Assembly: GCA_013407085.1 (NCBI GenBank)
Contig: JACCGJ010010690.1
Coordinates: 124,001 to 188,000 of the forward strand
DNA length: 64,000 bases
Origin: Atriophallophorus winterbourni
Taxonomy: Eukaryota > Platyhelminthes > Trematoda > Plagiorchiida > Microphallidae
Direction: 5' to 3'
The notes under the pieces were generated by a model. It saw nothing but the letters and a program-made list of their open reading frames with translations, had not been told where the DNA came from and made no database searches. Position numbers and translations under genes: made by a program. Positions 33,386-43,999 of this stretch are shown here, piece by piece; position 1 is the first letter of the stretch, and every line of letters begins with the position of its first letter.

Positions 33386-33748
33386 TCATTTTTTACAGCT
33401 CTTTGAATAACTAAACAGTCCGATTCGGAAGGAACAATTTCTCCCGCAGCGCTGGCAACGAAAGTCAGAACTCGGTTGTATTGCGTCAGTTGCAAGCCGG
33501 CAGCGTGATCTGCGTTCGGCAGCCAAAAGCTGTATCTGCTCCTCCCCAGCTTGCAGATGACGCTTTACACAGTGCCTCCAATGTGAGCGGCCAAGAGCAA
33601 GTTCTTCATACCTCGCCGGGTCAATGCCAAGAGCTTTCATATCTCTTTTACAAACGTCTTTGTACCGCAAGTGCGGTCTGCCAAATGGTCGACTTCCTAG
33701 TTGCAACTCACCATAGAGTACATCTTTCGGAATACGACCATTTTCCAT
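33386..33748 (-). pseudogene. Family B C-terminal domain with terminal zinc finger
   Basis: 120 codons: MENGRIPKDVLYGELQLGSR, then LRYKDVCKRDMKALGIDPAR and WRHCVKRHLQAGEE, ending FRCQRCGRNCSFRIGLFSYS-K-S-C. The R-x-K-D-x-x-K-R-D-M-K block and the final Cys pattern C-x2-C-x3-C-x(12)-C recur in every family B copy here. Function of the finger (RNA or DNA binding in target-primed transcription) is inferred. Confidence 0.8.
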
Positions 33749-33805
33749 TCTGTAGACATGACCAAGCCACCGCAGGCGGCGCTGTCGCGATCAGGTGAAC
33801 ATGCT

Positions 33806-35157
33806 CTATAGACCAGCTTTGGAAAGCACTTCAGCGTTGGGCACTCTGTTCAAGATACGACGGATGCTTCGTAGATGGAAAGCATTCAGCTTCCGTTCGT
33901 GTTTCGCGCGGGTGGTCCAGGTTTCACCGCCGTACAGTAAAGCATTTGGTACGCACGCGCTGTATACAATAATCTTCGTCTTTACAGTCAGCTTGCGGTT
34001 ACCCCAAACACGAGAGTTCAAACGGGACAGAATGACAGCTGCTCTGCCATTCCGCTTATCAATCTCCGTGTCCAGCGAGATGTTATGCGCAATGGTTAAA
34101 CCAAGGTATGTGAACTGATGTACTGATTCAAGCTGAGAGTTTCCAGTGATAGTGGTGATGGTATTCGATACAGTCCCTTGTCTAAGGACTTTGGTCTTGG
34201 TCATGCTGATTGTTAGCCCAAGGTTTTCGTATGCCGACTAAAACAGTCCATTATCGACTGTAGGTTCTCTTGGGAGTGAGCAATAGAAGCTGCATCGTCG
34301 GCAAACAATAGGTCACGGATTATCACATCCCGTACCTTGGTTTGGGCTCTCAACCGGTTCAGGTTGAAAAGCTTACTATCACTTCACGTGCGTATGTAAA
34401 TGTCTTCTGTCCTCGTCCTAAAAGCGTGCTTCAGAAGCAGAGCACAGAAGATTCCGAACAGCGTGGGAGCAAGCACACACCCTTGTTTGACGCCTTGGCG
34501 AATCTATAAGGCTTCTGAACTGCAACCGTTAAAATGGACTGAGCCTTTCATGCCTGATTGGGACGAAATAACGAGTTTGAACACAATTAGGGGCAGCCTA
34601 TCAGATCAAGCATTTTGAAAAGACCCTCCCAGCTGACGTGGTCGAATGCCTTAGTTATATCAATAAAAACAGCGCATAATGGCATACGCAGTTCCCGACA
34701 CTTTTCTTGAAGGTGTCACAGAGAGAAGATCATGTCTACGATTGATCTTCCCTTGCGGAAGCCACCTTGAGATTCGGAGTAAATTCTACCAGCTAAAAAT
34801 TGTAGCCGGATCTGTAAGGCTTTGGTAAACAATTTGCCTACAACATTCAGAAGGGAGATTCCTCTGTAATTCTTGCGGTCGCCTCTGTCACCCTTATTCT
34901 TAAATAGCGTGATGATCTTTGTGTCTCGCATTTCTTGTGGGACACACCCCTCCTACCGACACTGAAGAAGCAAATCGTGAAGAGGTTGTAATAATGCTGC
35001 ATTTGATGAGCTCAGGTAGAATTCCGTCGTCACCAGGGGCCTTCTTATTCGCTAAGCCGTCGATTGCCCTATTGAGCTCATCTATAGTAGGAGGGGTATC
35101 TAGATATTCAATGGTCGGCAACCGCTCGATATTTTCAAGTGCATGCGTTAGAACCAT
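33806..35157 (-). pseudogene. Family B reverse transcriptase
   Basis: Pieces in order on the minus strand: TIDELNRAIDGLANKKAPGD with DGILPELIK (palm entry), KIITLFKNKGDRGDRKNYRG with ISLLNVVG, ESQGGFRKGRSIVDMIFSL, LLFADDAASIAHSQENLQS (motif C, both aspartates present, near 34300), and QLESVHQFTYLGLTIAHNIS. There are frame changes between the pieces and a missing stretch around motif A/B (34630-34720), so the copy is inactive. Confidence 0.8.
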
Positions 35158-35231
35158 ATTGTCCCTGGAGTTCAGAGAGGAGAAGTGCTCTACTCATCTT
35201 GCCATATTTTGAGTTTTGTCGACAATCGGGT

Positions 35232-35245
35232 TACGCGTAACTTAT
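35232..35245. repeat. Target-site duplication, right copy (14 bp)
   Basis: Identical to 33309-33322; Penelope sequence resumes immediately after it. Confidence 0.9.
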
Positions 35246-35649
35246 AAGAAAGGCAAAAAATCCGTTCGGTTCTGATGCACCTCAAGGATAAGACATTTTT
35301 ATCTAGCGTTACGAACATTATTTACAGAATCAATTGTAAGGAGTGTCCGGGTGTTTGCACAAGGCAGACGTCCAGGGAAATTCATACTAGAATCGAAAAA
35401 CACCGGAAATGTGTCAGAGAGAGCCCCGAGATGCGAGAGGAATATCAAACACTTATTCCTGGTTCCGCCTTGACGGAGCACGTTTTAGATACGGGCCACA
35501 GTGTCGATCTAGACAATGTGGAAATATTGAGACGTGGTATTAAACCGTATGGCGAACGCCTACAAGCGGTGGCGGTTGAAATTGCCAAGACAGGTCGATT
35601 GGCGGTCAATAAGGTGGATGAGGCAGAATCTCCACAATATGGAAGGTAA
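35246..35649 (+). pseudogene. Penelope-like GIY-YIG endonuclease domain
   Basis: Open from 35275: MHLKDKTFLSSVTNIIYRIN then CKECPGVCTRQTSREIHTRI and EKH, later SALTEHVLDTGHSVDLDNVE. The linker residues K-D-K and the I-Y-x-I-x-C-x-x-C pattern, followed by R-x-x-x-x-R-x-x-E-H, define the GIY-YIG domain of Penelope-like elements. The usual Y-I-G appears as V-C-T, so the catalytic strand may be altered. Stop at 35647. Joined across the LINE insert, the upstream frame ends ...ATIRVTY and continues KKGKKSVRF, as expected for the family linker. Confidence 0.82.
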
Positions 35650-35933
35650 ATAGACTTTATTCATCATATGCCTACTGGTATATTAGATTTTAGTTTTTCT
35701 TCAAAACTAGCTTAACATTAGCACCGTTAGTTATGTACTTTTACGCATGTGGGCCGCTGTGTCAACCTAGCCTGACCGTGTTCACTTCTATAATATTGAT
35801 GTGGATACACATTAGTAGTTAAATCGACCACTGATCCTGGTCATGCCTACGAGACGTGACACACCGTAGGCTTAATAAAGGCTGCTGTAAGGTCAACTCA
35901 GTGGTGGGGGGTTGATTACTACTTAATCATGTT

Positions 35934-36027
35934 CCCTGTCCTGACTATCACACTTGGATTGACGAAGCTTCTGTATCAGAAGTAAAACGTTACCCAAAAC
36001 CTGCTCTAACCGATTGCACTCAAATTT
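35934..36027. repeat. Right inverted terminal repeat of Penelope element
   Basis: See left repeat. It contains a hammerhead-like core on the plus strand (TTGACGA at 35959, hairpin CTTCTG/CAGAAG, AAAAC at 35984), discussed in the findings. Confidence 0.85.
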
Positions 36028-36045
36028 CTTTGCATAGCATATAGC

Positions 36046-36046
<1 letters not shown>

Positions 36047-36073
<27 letters not shown>
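36047..36073. repeat. (TA)n microsatellite
   Basis: Pure alternating TA just beyond the Penelope right end. Confidence 0.9.
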
Positions 36074-36077
<4 letters not shown>

Positions 36078-36108
36078 TTGATATAATCAATAACAAATCA
36101 TGTGATTA

Positions 36109-36560
36109 TTGCTGTTGGCCTTCTTTAGTTTAATTCTAACTGGTTATACATAGTTAAAAAATGATTACCCCACAATCCAGAGTATTTTATATAACGAAAT
36201 GGTCCGATTCGGAAAGAAAAATTCGCCGACAAGCTCACAGCGATTAGCCAAGACCAGTACCTGCCCTTTTCCAGATTAAACATGACGCTCTAAAATGCAC
36301 TCGCATTTCAACTCGTAAAATCAATGTCGAGAGCTTTCACACCTATTATCAAATAAATAGAAACCGCAAATGCAGCTTGTCGAAGTTTCAACTTACAGAT
36401 TTCAACTCATCCTCATGGGTTAATATTTTATTTCGGCACCTTTCCGTTCTGTAGATATTTCATGTATGTCAAGATACAATTGATTTTCTGTAAATTAAAT
36501 GCTTTGAACAAAGTTATATTTGTATGCCACTACCTTAGTCCTGAAGACCTGCATGCTAGA
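36109..36560 (-). mobile_element. LINE family B, 3' part, minus strand
   Basis: Collinear with the 33.3-kb copy: TGTTGGCCTTCTTTAG, TGGTCCGATTCGGAAAG, then GAGAGCTTTCACACC. It matches GTCCGATTCGGAAGGAAC and GAGCTTTCATATC of that copy. Strongly decayed. Confidence 0.6.
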
Positions 36561-37035
36561 TTTGACAAATGGGTGCACAGTTTAAGATAAATCATCCAGC
36601 CCAGTAGGTTGAAACCAATTGGCATCGACACCCAGTACATCATATTACTGACTCAATCAACTTTGACGGTATTACCATGGTAACTAGGCATTAGAATAAG
36701 AATTCGTACGAACAATTTCATAAGGGAAATACAAATTATTTATTCCTCGATTGGGAAAAATTGTTTCCACCATCTTGCACGTTTGAAGCAAGGACGCATA
36801 ATGATCGCGTGCCGCAGTCTAACGACGGGGCAGTTGTAAACTTTCCCACACAGTTACCCTTGGGAACTGACTAAGATAAGTTGGGCAATATAATTTCGTT
36901 TATTTGAATTATAGTTTTATCCCGAATTCTCGCATTTAAAATATTGTCTACTGGGTTGAATGATTTTCAACCAGTTCGCATAACCATCCATATTTTTTCG
37001 GAGTGATTTTGAGAAGCGTTCAATTTCGTTAACAG
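36561..37035. other. Eph intron, 3' part
   Basis: Unassigned; ends with the acceptor AATTTCGTTAACAG before the exon at 37036. Confidence 0.6.
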
Positions 37036-37252
37036 TATAACCTCTTACGCCTTCCACAATCTCCAACACCACATGGTCAAGATCCACTTCTTGTCTTGGC
37101 GCAATGTGTGCCTGATGCATGGGTTGATACCATTGGTCAATCGCATGTGCAAGCATTTTGCACATCACAAGGTAGATGGCTATTGAACCAATCGGAATCG
37201 TGTCGTTGCCGTGGTGGTTATGAGCTGAAAGCGGATAGGCTCAGCTGCAGTC
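37036..37252 (+). CDS. Eph: Eph receptor, exon encoding Sushi-like/cysteine-rich region
   Basis: Acceptor GTTAACAG ends at 37035; donor GTGAGT at 37253; 72 codons plus one base (phase 0 to phase 1). The start YNLLRLPQSPTPHGQDPLLV matches the linker F-A-x-F-P-x-T-x-x-G-x-x-x-x-x-L-V after the ligand-binding domain. Then QCVPDAWVDTIGQSHVQAFC and TSQGRWLLNQSESCRCRGGY-E match the Eph pattern C-x-P-N-A ... C-x-x-x-G-x-W ... C-x-C-x-x-G-Y-E. This region forms the rigid stalk and oligomer contacts of Eph ectodomains. The minus-strand open frame over it is a shadow. Confidence 0.9.
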
Positions 37253-38540
37253 GTGAGTTATTGCATTTTCTTCGTCTGGATGTATGCACGACTCAAACGT
37301 ATTTTGTGCTGGTGTTCTATAGGGCCATGTAATGCCGTGAATGTATCATTGTACCCCTATGGGGTCAAAATGAATTGAGTCAGTGGAGAGCAAATTCCCG
37401 TTTGAATTTGAATTTTCAATTTTTCAGTACCACGTTTAACCGCATTAATCCAAGAGCACTTGAAAGTCTCTGATGTTGTGATGTTATCCTACCAACAAAC
37501 AAAATAGATTTTAGGTTCTCTGTGTTTGTTTACATATGGGTCCCCGAAATGCTTCCCAAACATTTTCGAACGGATTGGAGATACTGTATTGATTTTAGTT
37601 TAGAAACACTAGTACAACATTCAAATTTTTTTTACCAAGCATTTATTTGCTGAAAATTTAATATCTGTGATTATTATGCTGTTATGTATTTATTCGGACG
37701 CAAGAGACAAACCGTTGTAGCCTACGTGGATTTTTTCTACTGTTTTTAAGTTTGAATCGAACGAAACTCGAGCTTTCTCGAAACACAACTCAGTTTGGCT
37801 ACAACATATCTCATGTATACAACACACTTGTCGATAAAGCTTGTATAGATTTGTGTTGTGTGGTTGTCAGCATAACTCTTGTTTACTTTACGGTTGGTAT
37901 ATTCCTCGTTCTGATTTCAAGTTTAAGCCTGTAATCAATTCATTCTTTACTGTTGCAAGAAGATCTTGTTTTGGTACGAAGTTATGTTGGTACGATAAAC
38001 TGACTTAATTGTTCATATCAGAAACACGTTTTTAATAGCCTTGCGTTATAAGTTGAATGAAACTAAGTGAGAATATCAAGGTAAAAATCACTGATTTGTA
38101 GGAATATGTATGATAAATATTATAAATAACCAAGATAAAAAGGTATTCGTCGTATACAGAAGAAAAATCAGGTAAGAGGAACTGATATTAAGTCTTCACA
38201 TGGACATAAGTCACTCACATGACATTAGAGATTTCTCAGTTTGAACGCTGCAACTGCACATCTACAGTACTTGGTATAACTTCTATTATCATACTTGTTT
38301 TACCAGTAGCTGGTATTGCGAACACAACAGACATTTTCAACAAAATGTTCGAGAAACACGCTCGCGCAAAAATTTAATCAATAAATACAATAGTTTTGTC
38401 GTTAACTTAATGAGTCAATGTTTAAATAACAAGTCGTCTCGGACTTTCATGTGGAGGTTAAATAACGCCAAATCTTAAAACTCTTAAAACGACAGCATAA
38501 ATAAAACACGTTTTAGCCAAACATCAAGTGTTAAAAGTAT
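37253..38540 (+). other. Eph intron
   Basis: Part of the 2997-bp intron 37253-40249. No element recognised before the LINE fragment that follows. Confidence 0.6.
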
Positions 38541-38559
38541 TGGAGAGCAGAGTTCTCGA

Positions 38560-39400
38560 TTCTACCAACTTATATTATAACAAGAATGACAACTAATTTG
38601 CTCGACGAAAGCAGCACTCAAATACCGCCGTTCTGTTGTTCTTCATTCCCAATGTTACATGAGCTCAACGAAAGTTTATTGGCTGTCAGTTTATGCGATC
38701 TTGACTACACAAAAGCGTTTGGATTTAAAGAACGTGCGCAACTCGTGGGACTACTGAAAACAGAGTCAATACCAAACAGCATCGTCAACTGGATGTGCAG
38801 ATATATTGTGGGTAGATCTCAATACGTCGAAGTAAATGGACGACGTTCTCTCTTGCTCTCATCTGATAAAGGAGTTCTTTAAGGTACAATTCCCTAGCCA
38901 TTCTTCATTCCAACATAATCGTCTGCTATTCTAAAGCCAACTTGGTCTTTTAATTACAAATAAGCTCAACTTCTGGTCACTGTATATAGGCTCTACCTAG
39001 AAACAGCTTTCCAGATAGTGCCTCAACTAAATTACATGGAACTACTACCTGGACTGAAGTGGTACGCTTGCTTCTAAATACGAAAAAAATCTAGAAAACG
39101 TGTTCACTAATCTGCGTGGCAGCAGGCGTGGCGCTTTTCATAACAATCTTTAACGATTTAGAATCCAATCCGCATAGCCTAGTATGTACCTACATGTCAA
39201 CAATTGCAATAACTCAGCAATTCAATGGTCACTAAATGCGTAGACTAATTTTACGGGCTTTATCTTGGCTCCCTCGTCGTTAAGCCAGAGCTGTTTCTCG
39301 CTTTACTTTCTTTTGATTCTTAAATAATCTTTCTTACAATTAAAATTTAATTTTCTCACACTCCTTGTGAAAGATATCTCATTATTTTTCGTTACTTTAT
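38560..39400 (+). mobile_element. Non-LTR retrotransposon RT fragment
   Basis: Plus strand, 38586-38882: CDLDYTKAFGFKERAQLVGL (motif A, D-x-x-K-A-F), then SIPNSIVNWMCRYIVGRSQY and VEVNGRRSLLLSSDKGVL. A stop comes just where motif B (G-V-P-Q-G) should follow. The rest to about 39400 shows decayed continuation only. CR1/Jockey-like by motif A, but not clearly one of the families above. Confidence 0.6.
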
Positions 39401-40249
39401 CATCCTCTACTAATCAACTTTGAAAAATCATTGCCAAGTAAACATCAAACAAAAGAAATATTTCCCGTCAGCTGCTTATCATCTGTCCAAAGCAATAAAC
39501 ACTTGAATATTCCGTTTTACAATAGAAATAAGATTCCAAAACAGCATTCACTGTATTGAATGTTATTTGAACAGTGTGCACACCACTACAAGTGTGGTTC
39601 TTGCCATAATGATGGAATAGAAACACTTGAAACGTGTTTCGCTAAAGGACTATAGGCAATTCATCTGTTACGTCGAGCTAGGTTGGCATTTTTATATTTC
39701 AAAGATTTTTTCCCCAAAACCGCCTGTTTCACATGATGCTGTCCTTTAGTTAGAATTCACGCAGGTGGATGTTGGTAATAAAGCAGTGCTCCACCATAAA
39801 ATATTCTGAACGCATGAGCTGTTAAAACAGAACACGAATAATTTACAAAGTCACGTGTACTTTTCTCGTATTCCTCGCGGTGCTTTCCTGTATTTCAACG
39901 TGTCAAACGCGATGAATACCAGGTCTATCTTCGAAAGGAAATAACTTCTAATAAAGTTAGACTGCAAGGAGAAGTCAGGATCTATATGTAGGAAGGAACA
40001 TTATTGGTCATGCATAAGAAATGGTTTAGTCTAGTTACATTGTTGACTATTTTATCTAACTCGTCCAGCGATCATTCAGTCTGCTAAGTGAGATATCGGC
40101 ACCTATAGTACACAACAGACATATAATGAACGCGTTGTGTGTAAACTGACGCACCAGTCATATCGTTCTTTTATAACTTTATTTATTTTTGTGACATTTC
40201 GTTGAGAAAAATTCATTCATAGAAACAACTTCGTTAAATTCTGTTACAG
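39401..40249 (+). other. Eph intron, unassigned
   Basis: No gene recognised; ends with acceptor AAATTCTGTTACAG. Confidence 0.5.
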
Positions 40250-40411
40250 CTTGTAAACGCGGAAAGTTCAAACCTGATTTTGGTGACGCTCAATGCCAGC
40301 CTTGTCCAAACAATTCGTTTACTGAGGACGAGGGGCAAATTCTTTGCAAATGTTTTCCTGGGTTCTTTCCTCAGAAGTCAACTACTACAAGTGCTGGGAT
40401 TACGTGCCAAA
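40250..40411 (+). CDS. Eph: Eph receptor, exon encoding EGF-like/cysteine-rich repeat
   Basis: Acceptor ends at 40249, donor GTGAGC at 40412; phase 1 on both sides (53 codons plus split bases). It reads PCKRGKFKPDFGDAQCQPCP-NNS then TEDEGQILCKCFPGFFPQKS, matching the Eph motif C-x-x-C-P-x-G-x-F-K ... C-x-x-C-P-x-N-S ... C-x-C-x-x-G-Y-Y/F. The final codons ITCQ split with the next exon to give N. All cysteines expected in this short module are present. Confidence 0.9.
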
Positions 40412-41540
40412 GTGAGCAAACTAAATCCTATATATATATATATCAAGAATTTCAAATACTAAGATGTGCCTTTTTCAAGCAAATCATTAGGAAATATTTT
40501 ATAATTTGGTTTCCACCAAGCGACCTTAAAACTTGTCGGGATATCATCACTAACCGAGTTGATGAAGTAAATGAGAATTTAGTTTCAACATTTTTTGCTT
40601 TACAATTTTCCGTTTGTCGCTGTCAATTGCCGGTAGGTATTTCGGATATTGCCTTTCAAATTAATTCGAAGTACTTCAAAGTTTTAATGGCTTAAGAAGC
40701 AAATAGTTTACAGTAACTATAGATTAAAATTATCTGGAATGCATAAAAACAACAATTTTTGTCAATATGAAAAGTTAGCTCAAGAAGTGAGGAGTGAGTT
40801 TGGATTTGGTCAACATATACTTGTCGAGTTATACCTTGAACGCGTTCTGGCTTGATGCACAAATGATATGTGGGGCAGAGAGTTCCATATAACACAAACT
40901 CACACAGCAAAGAAGAACCTTCAACAATTTGATCTAGAGTGTGGAATAGTAAACTTGTAGCCATGGGATCTACTATCACGTATTTTTGCCGATTAAACCA
41001 GTATTCGAGTGGGTGATTCACTGTATACAGAGTGTTGAACAGCAGGATCAAGTCACCCGTGGCACGACGGTACAAAATGTCAAATCGGTTCAGTGTTGCA
41101 ATCCCCTCCTCGTATGTCTGTTGTATAGTCCGGTAGCCAGTTTTGTAGAGCGGAGATATATACACGTTTCAACGAAGCCATCTCATTCTGTAACCATGGT
41201 TGAACAGCGTTCTTCATGGTTCACCGGATATATGTGTAAATTATCCGTGGGAGCATCTGCTTTGTGAAAATACCGACAATCATTCTGAGCAGCGACAAAT
41301 GTTGCAAGACTTTTTGTATACCACAGAACACTGCTGTGAAGACTTCAATTTACTGCTAATATATACACAGGTCTTTCTCTTCTGTAACCCATGAAAGCTA
41401 CTGATATCTTAAAAAGTATGTGAAATCGAATGATTTACAGACGTTTAACATTTCACATTTTTGAATGTTGAATGGCAGGCAGTTTCGCAAGGACTACGTA
41501 TTAAGTGCATTGAGAACTTTTTGCAGAAGTTGGCGATCTT

Positions 41541-42430
41541 TTATGTTGCGCATGCTAGTCCAAAATTTGATGTCATTCGCAAATAAAATGACTTTTCTCT
41601 GTAGGATTTCGGGTATATCAGAAATATTATTGGCCCCGGGAATAAGCCTTGAAGTACTCCACTTGTAACTTCTACTGGTCTGGATAGTGCCCTATCAGCT
41701 CTAACCCTGATTACTCTACCCGTCAAGTAATACGGTATCCAGCCAATAAGCTGCCACCCACTACGAGCTGCTCCATGTTCTGTAGCAGTATGTGGTGATT
41801 CACATGGTAGAAGGCTTTAGACATATCCATTATCTACGGCTCGAGTCCAGTTATCAAGTGTTACGAGAATATTAGTGAGGGAGAATTTTCTTATCTTAAA
41901 TCTGTGCTGTGCGATGAAAAGAAGCTTATTTTGTTCCAAATGTTTGATAAGTTCATCAGCTAAAAATCGTTCGAGCAGTTTAGAGACCGCCTGCATCAAT
42001 GTCACTGGTCTGTGTGATTATTCCACTTTTCAAACAGTAGGAACCATGCTACAACTCAGAGACAGGTTTAAATACCAGAGAATGATGAGAATAGAACATG
42101 AAGTTATTGTTTTAGATGGAACTGTGTTATTTGATCAGCACCTGGCGATATTTTGTATTTAACCCGAGTAGCCTCACCGGGACACTAACGGTGTTCACAG
42201 CAATGTCCTGTATTGTGTTAATCTGTGATCTGAATGGAAGCATACCTTAACGTTTCGTTTGGTTAGAACATACTATAGTGCGATTGAGCGAATTCGTTAG
42301 TGGCTTCGAGAGTGGTGAGGTAGTTTTATTCGTAGTAAGAAAATCGGGAACGCCTGGCTTTACCCTGGCCTTACTGTTCACGAACTGGAACAAAAGGAGG
42401 AGAGGAAGAACTGGAGGAAAGGTTTCGTTC
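41541..42430 (-). pseudogene. CR1 reverse transcriptase relic
   Basis: Minus strand: FVNSKARVKPGVPDFLTTNK, then VSKLLERFLADELIKHLEQN and NILVTLDNWTRAVDNG. The block near 41700-41600 reads VEVTSGVLQGLFPGPIIFLI, where the conserved [10 protein letters not shown] is mutated. Stops and deletions throughout, including around motif A. Confidence 0.75.
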
Positions 42431-42639
42431 AATTGTTTCCATCAGATTCATTTGATACTCTTCTATATTTTCCTGGCCCAGTTTAGTAATTTGTTCCTCA
42501 GCAAACGGTTGAATTCCCAGTATTCAGTTGTTGCCTGCAATATATAGTTTCTCCACGCAAAGTTTCTCGCATTTATCCATTTCCGTGTTCGACTCCTAAT
42601 CACGAATTTGAATCCCGTTATCAGTTTTTTGAAACATAT

Positions 42640-43338
42640 CTAGACTGCAGTTTCCCCCCAGAGTTCCTCCAATTTCGATGACCAATGTTCGACATCAGTG
42701 TTAATCCGTGCCCTATCAGCAATTTCCTGAAACGAAATTGATAAAGCAACCGTATCAAATTGCCTTATCATATTCTGAGCGTCACTACCTCTTTTCGCGT
42801 CAGATATATAGTCGAAAACAATGACTACATGATCACTCTTTTTAAGTGGTGCTTCATAGTGAACATAATCGGTGACGTATTTCCCGATTGTCAGAATAAG
42901 ATCGAGTATGGCCGGAATGTTTGTGCCTCTGAAGCGAGTACTGCTTAAGGTGTGTTTAAATTGAGGAATTTCGTTGAGCGTTTCGTAGAATAAATGATCA
43001 AGAGAATTCACCGGAAGAATCTCGTTTTTTATTAAATTCGGGAGAAAATATTCACCAATGATCAAGAGGTTGTTGCGATATATGGAAACAACCAGCTGAG
43101 TTTTCTCCAGGAAACTTGCATTGTATGCTTCGTCTGCTGATGGTGTTCGGTAAATAACACAAATAACACAATTTCCACCTGTTGCTAATTCAACTAAACA
43201 CCACAGTGTGTCTTCAGTATCAAATCGTTTTCTGTTATTAATCTGAACATGATGTGTTGATAATAGTAAATAACAACAACAGAGTAGTGAATATTTTGCA
43301 TGAAGCTCGATTAATTCGGGTAATTTTTTCTCAAGCAT
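42640..43338 (-). pseudogene. CR1 endonuclease relic
   Basis: 232 open codons: CVICVIYRTPSADEAYNASF, LLIIGEYFLPNLI in place of M-G-D-F-N-L-P (catalytic D changed to E and N lost), then STRFRGTNIPAILDLILTIG and KKSDHVVIVFDYISDAK. The frame runs on into the RT start (MIRQFDTVALSISF), showing the original continuity of ORF2. The first block with T-E-T-W is deleted. Confidence 0.75.
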
Positions 43339-43999
43339 TGTGCCTTTGGGTACAACACTTCATGTTTGATCTGGATAAAAGTGTTGGATGACAGGTAATT
43401 GATCAGATAAGTTGAGTACGTGACAAAGATGGCGGGGCTCGTGTTTATGTGTATAACACATCACCGACTCCGATAGAGTCAGCCGACTTCGGTGCTTTGG
43501 ATCATGATTTCCGGCATCGCTATTCTCAGTAATACATGGTTCGGAACTTCTACGATAGCGTCGGTTTTCAAGCAGTCACTGATAATTTTGATCTCTCATG
43601 GAAGTTTGTATCGATACTGGTTCCAATCGTAAAGCATGGTGTCCGCCATAGGGGTGGTCAATCGTGGTCGAGGACCATAAGCTTCGTAATTCGGTGACTT
43701 CGTGATTCTGAAAGTATTGATAACCGCTGCATTTCTGGTTTAGATGGCATTACTAATAAATCTCCACAGGTTTATATCGTGATGTGATTTGCACTTTGTA
43801 TCTGAACCGTTGGCAACTTCCACAAGGTATAGTCAGTCCAACGCGCACGTTCACCAACTGGTAATTACTATATTCAGCGTAACCTACAGATTTTCTGCGT
43901 TTCAAAAATATTGTTTTTTTTACTCCGTCGCTCCGTATCGACCATCACAAGCGCATGATTGTTTCATGCTCACTCAGCATTTCAAATGACTAAACAAGG

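Larger units (their letters stand above)
33323..35231 (-). mobile_element. LINE family B copy inserted in the Penelope element
   Basis: 1909 bp, minus strand, 5'-truncated in the segment before RT, flanked by a perfect 14-bp target-site duplication. It is the best-preserved family B copy. Minus-strand order: pre-RT and palm (35157-34900), RT blocks (34931-34716), FADD motif (around 34300), RT thumb/connection (34204-33806) and C-terminal domain with zinc finger (33748-33386). The 3' end has no poly(A); it ends ...GAACATCAACA. Its insertion is younger than the Penelope element. Confidence 0.88.
31819..36027 (+). mobile_element. Penelope-like element with inverted terminal repeats, interrupted by a LINE
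   Basis: Order on the plus strand: left inverted repeat (31819-31911), N-terminal and RT coding region (31914-33308), a family B LINE insert (33323-35231), GIY-YIG endonuclease (35246-35649), right inverted repeat (35934-36027). RT plus GIY-YIG in one frame is the hallmark of Penelope-like elements, and terminal repeats in inverted orientation are known for some of them. Removing the insert leaves about 2.3 kb, a normal size. The element sits in the Eph intron between exons 31262-31450 and 37036-37252, in sense orientation. Several stops make it inactive. Confidence 0.85.
40660..43860 (-). mobile_element. CR1-type LINE, decayed long copy, minus strand
   Basis: Minus-strand order: ORF1 3' part (43860-43430), endonuclease (43338-42640), RT (42430-41541), C-terminal domain (41165-40692), 3' tail with a single ACTTTGAATT-type repeat near 40665. 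It is collinear with the 8.8-13.5 kb copy and belongs to the same subfamily. It lies in the Eph intron 40412-50258, antisense. Confidence 0.78.

Noticed and set aside
36917..37168. Minus-strand open frame overlapping the Eph cysteine-rich exon
   Set aside because: Shadow of the plus-strand exon; no family resemblance of its own.
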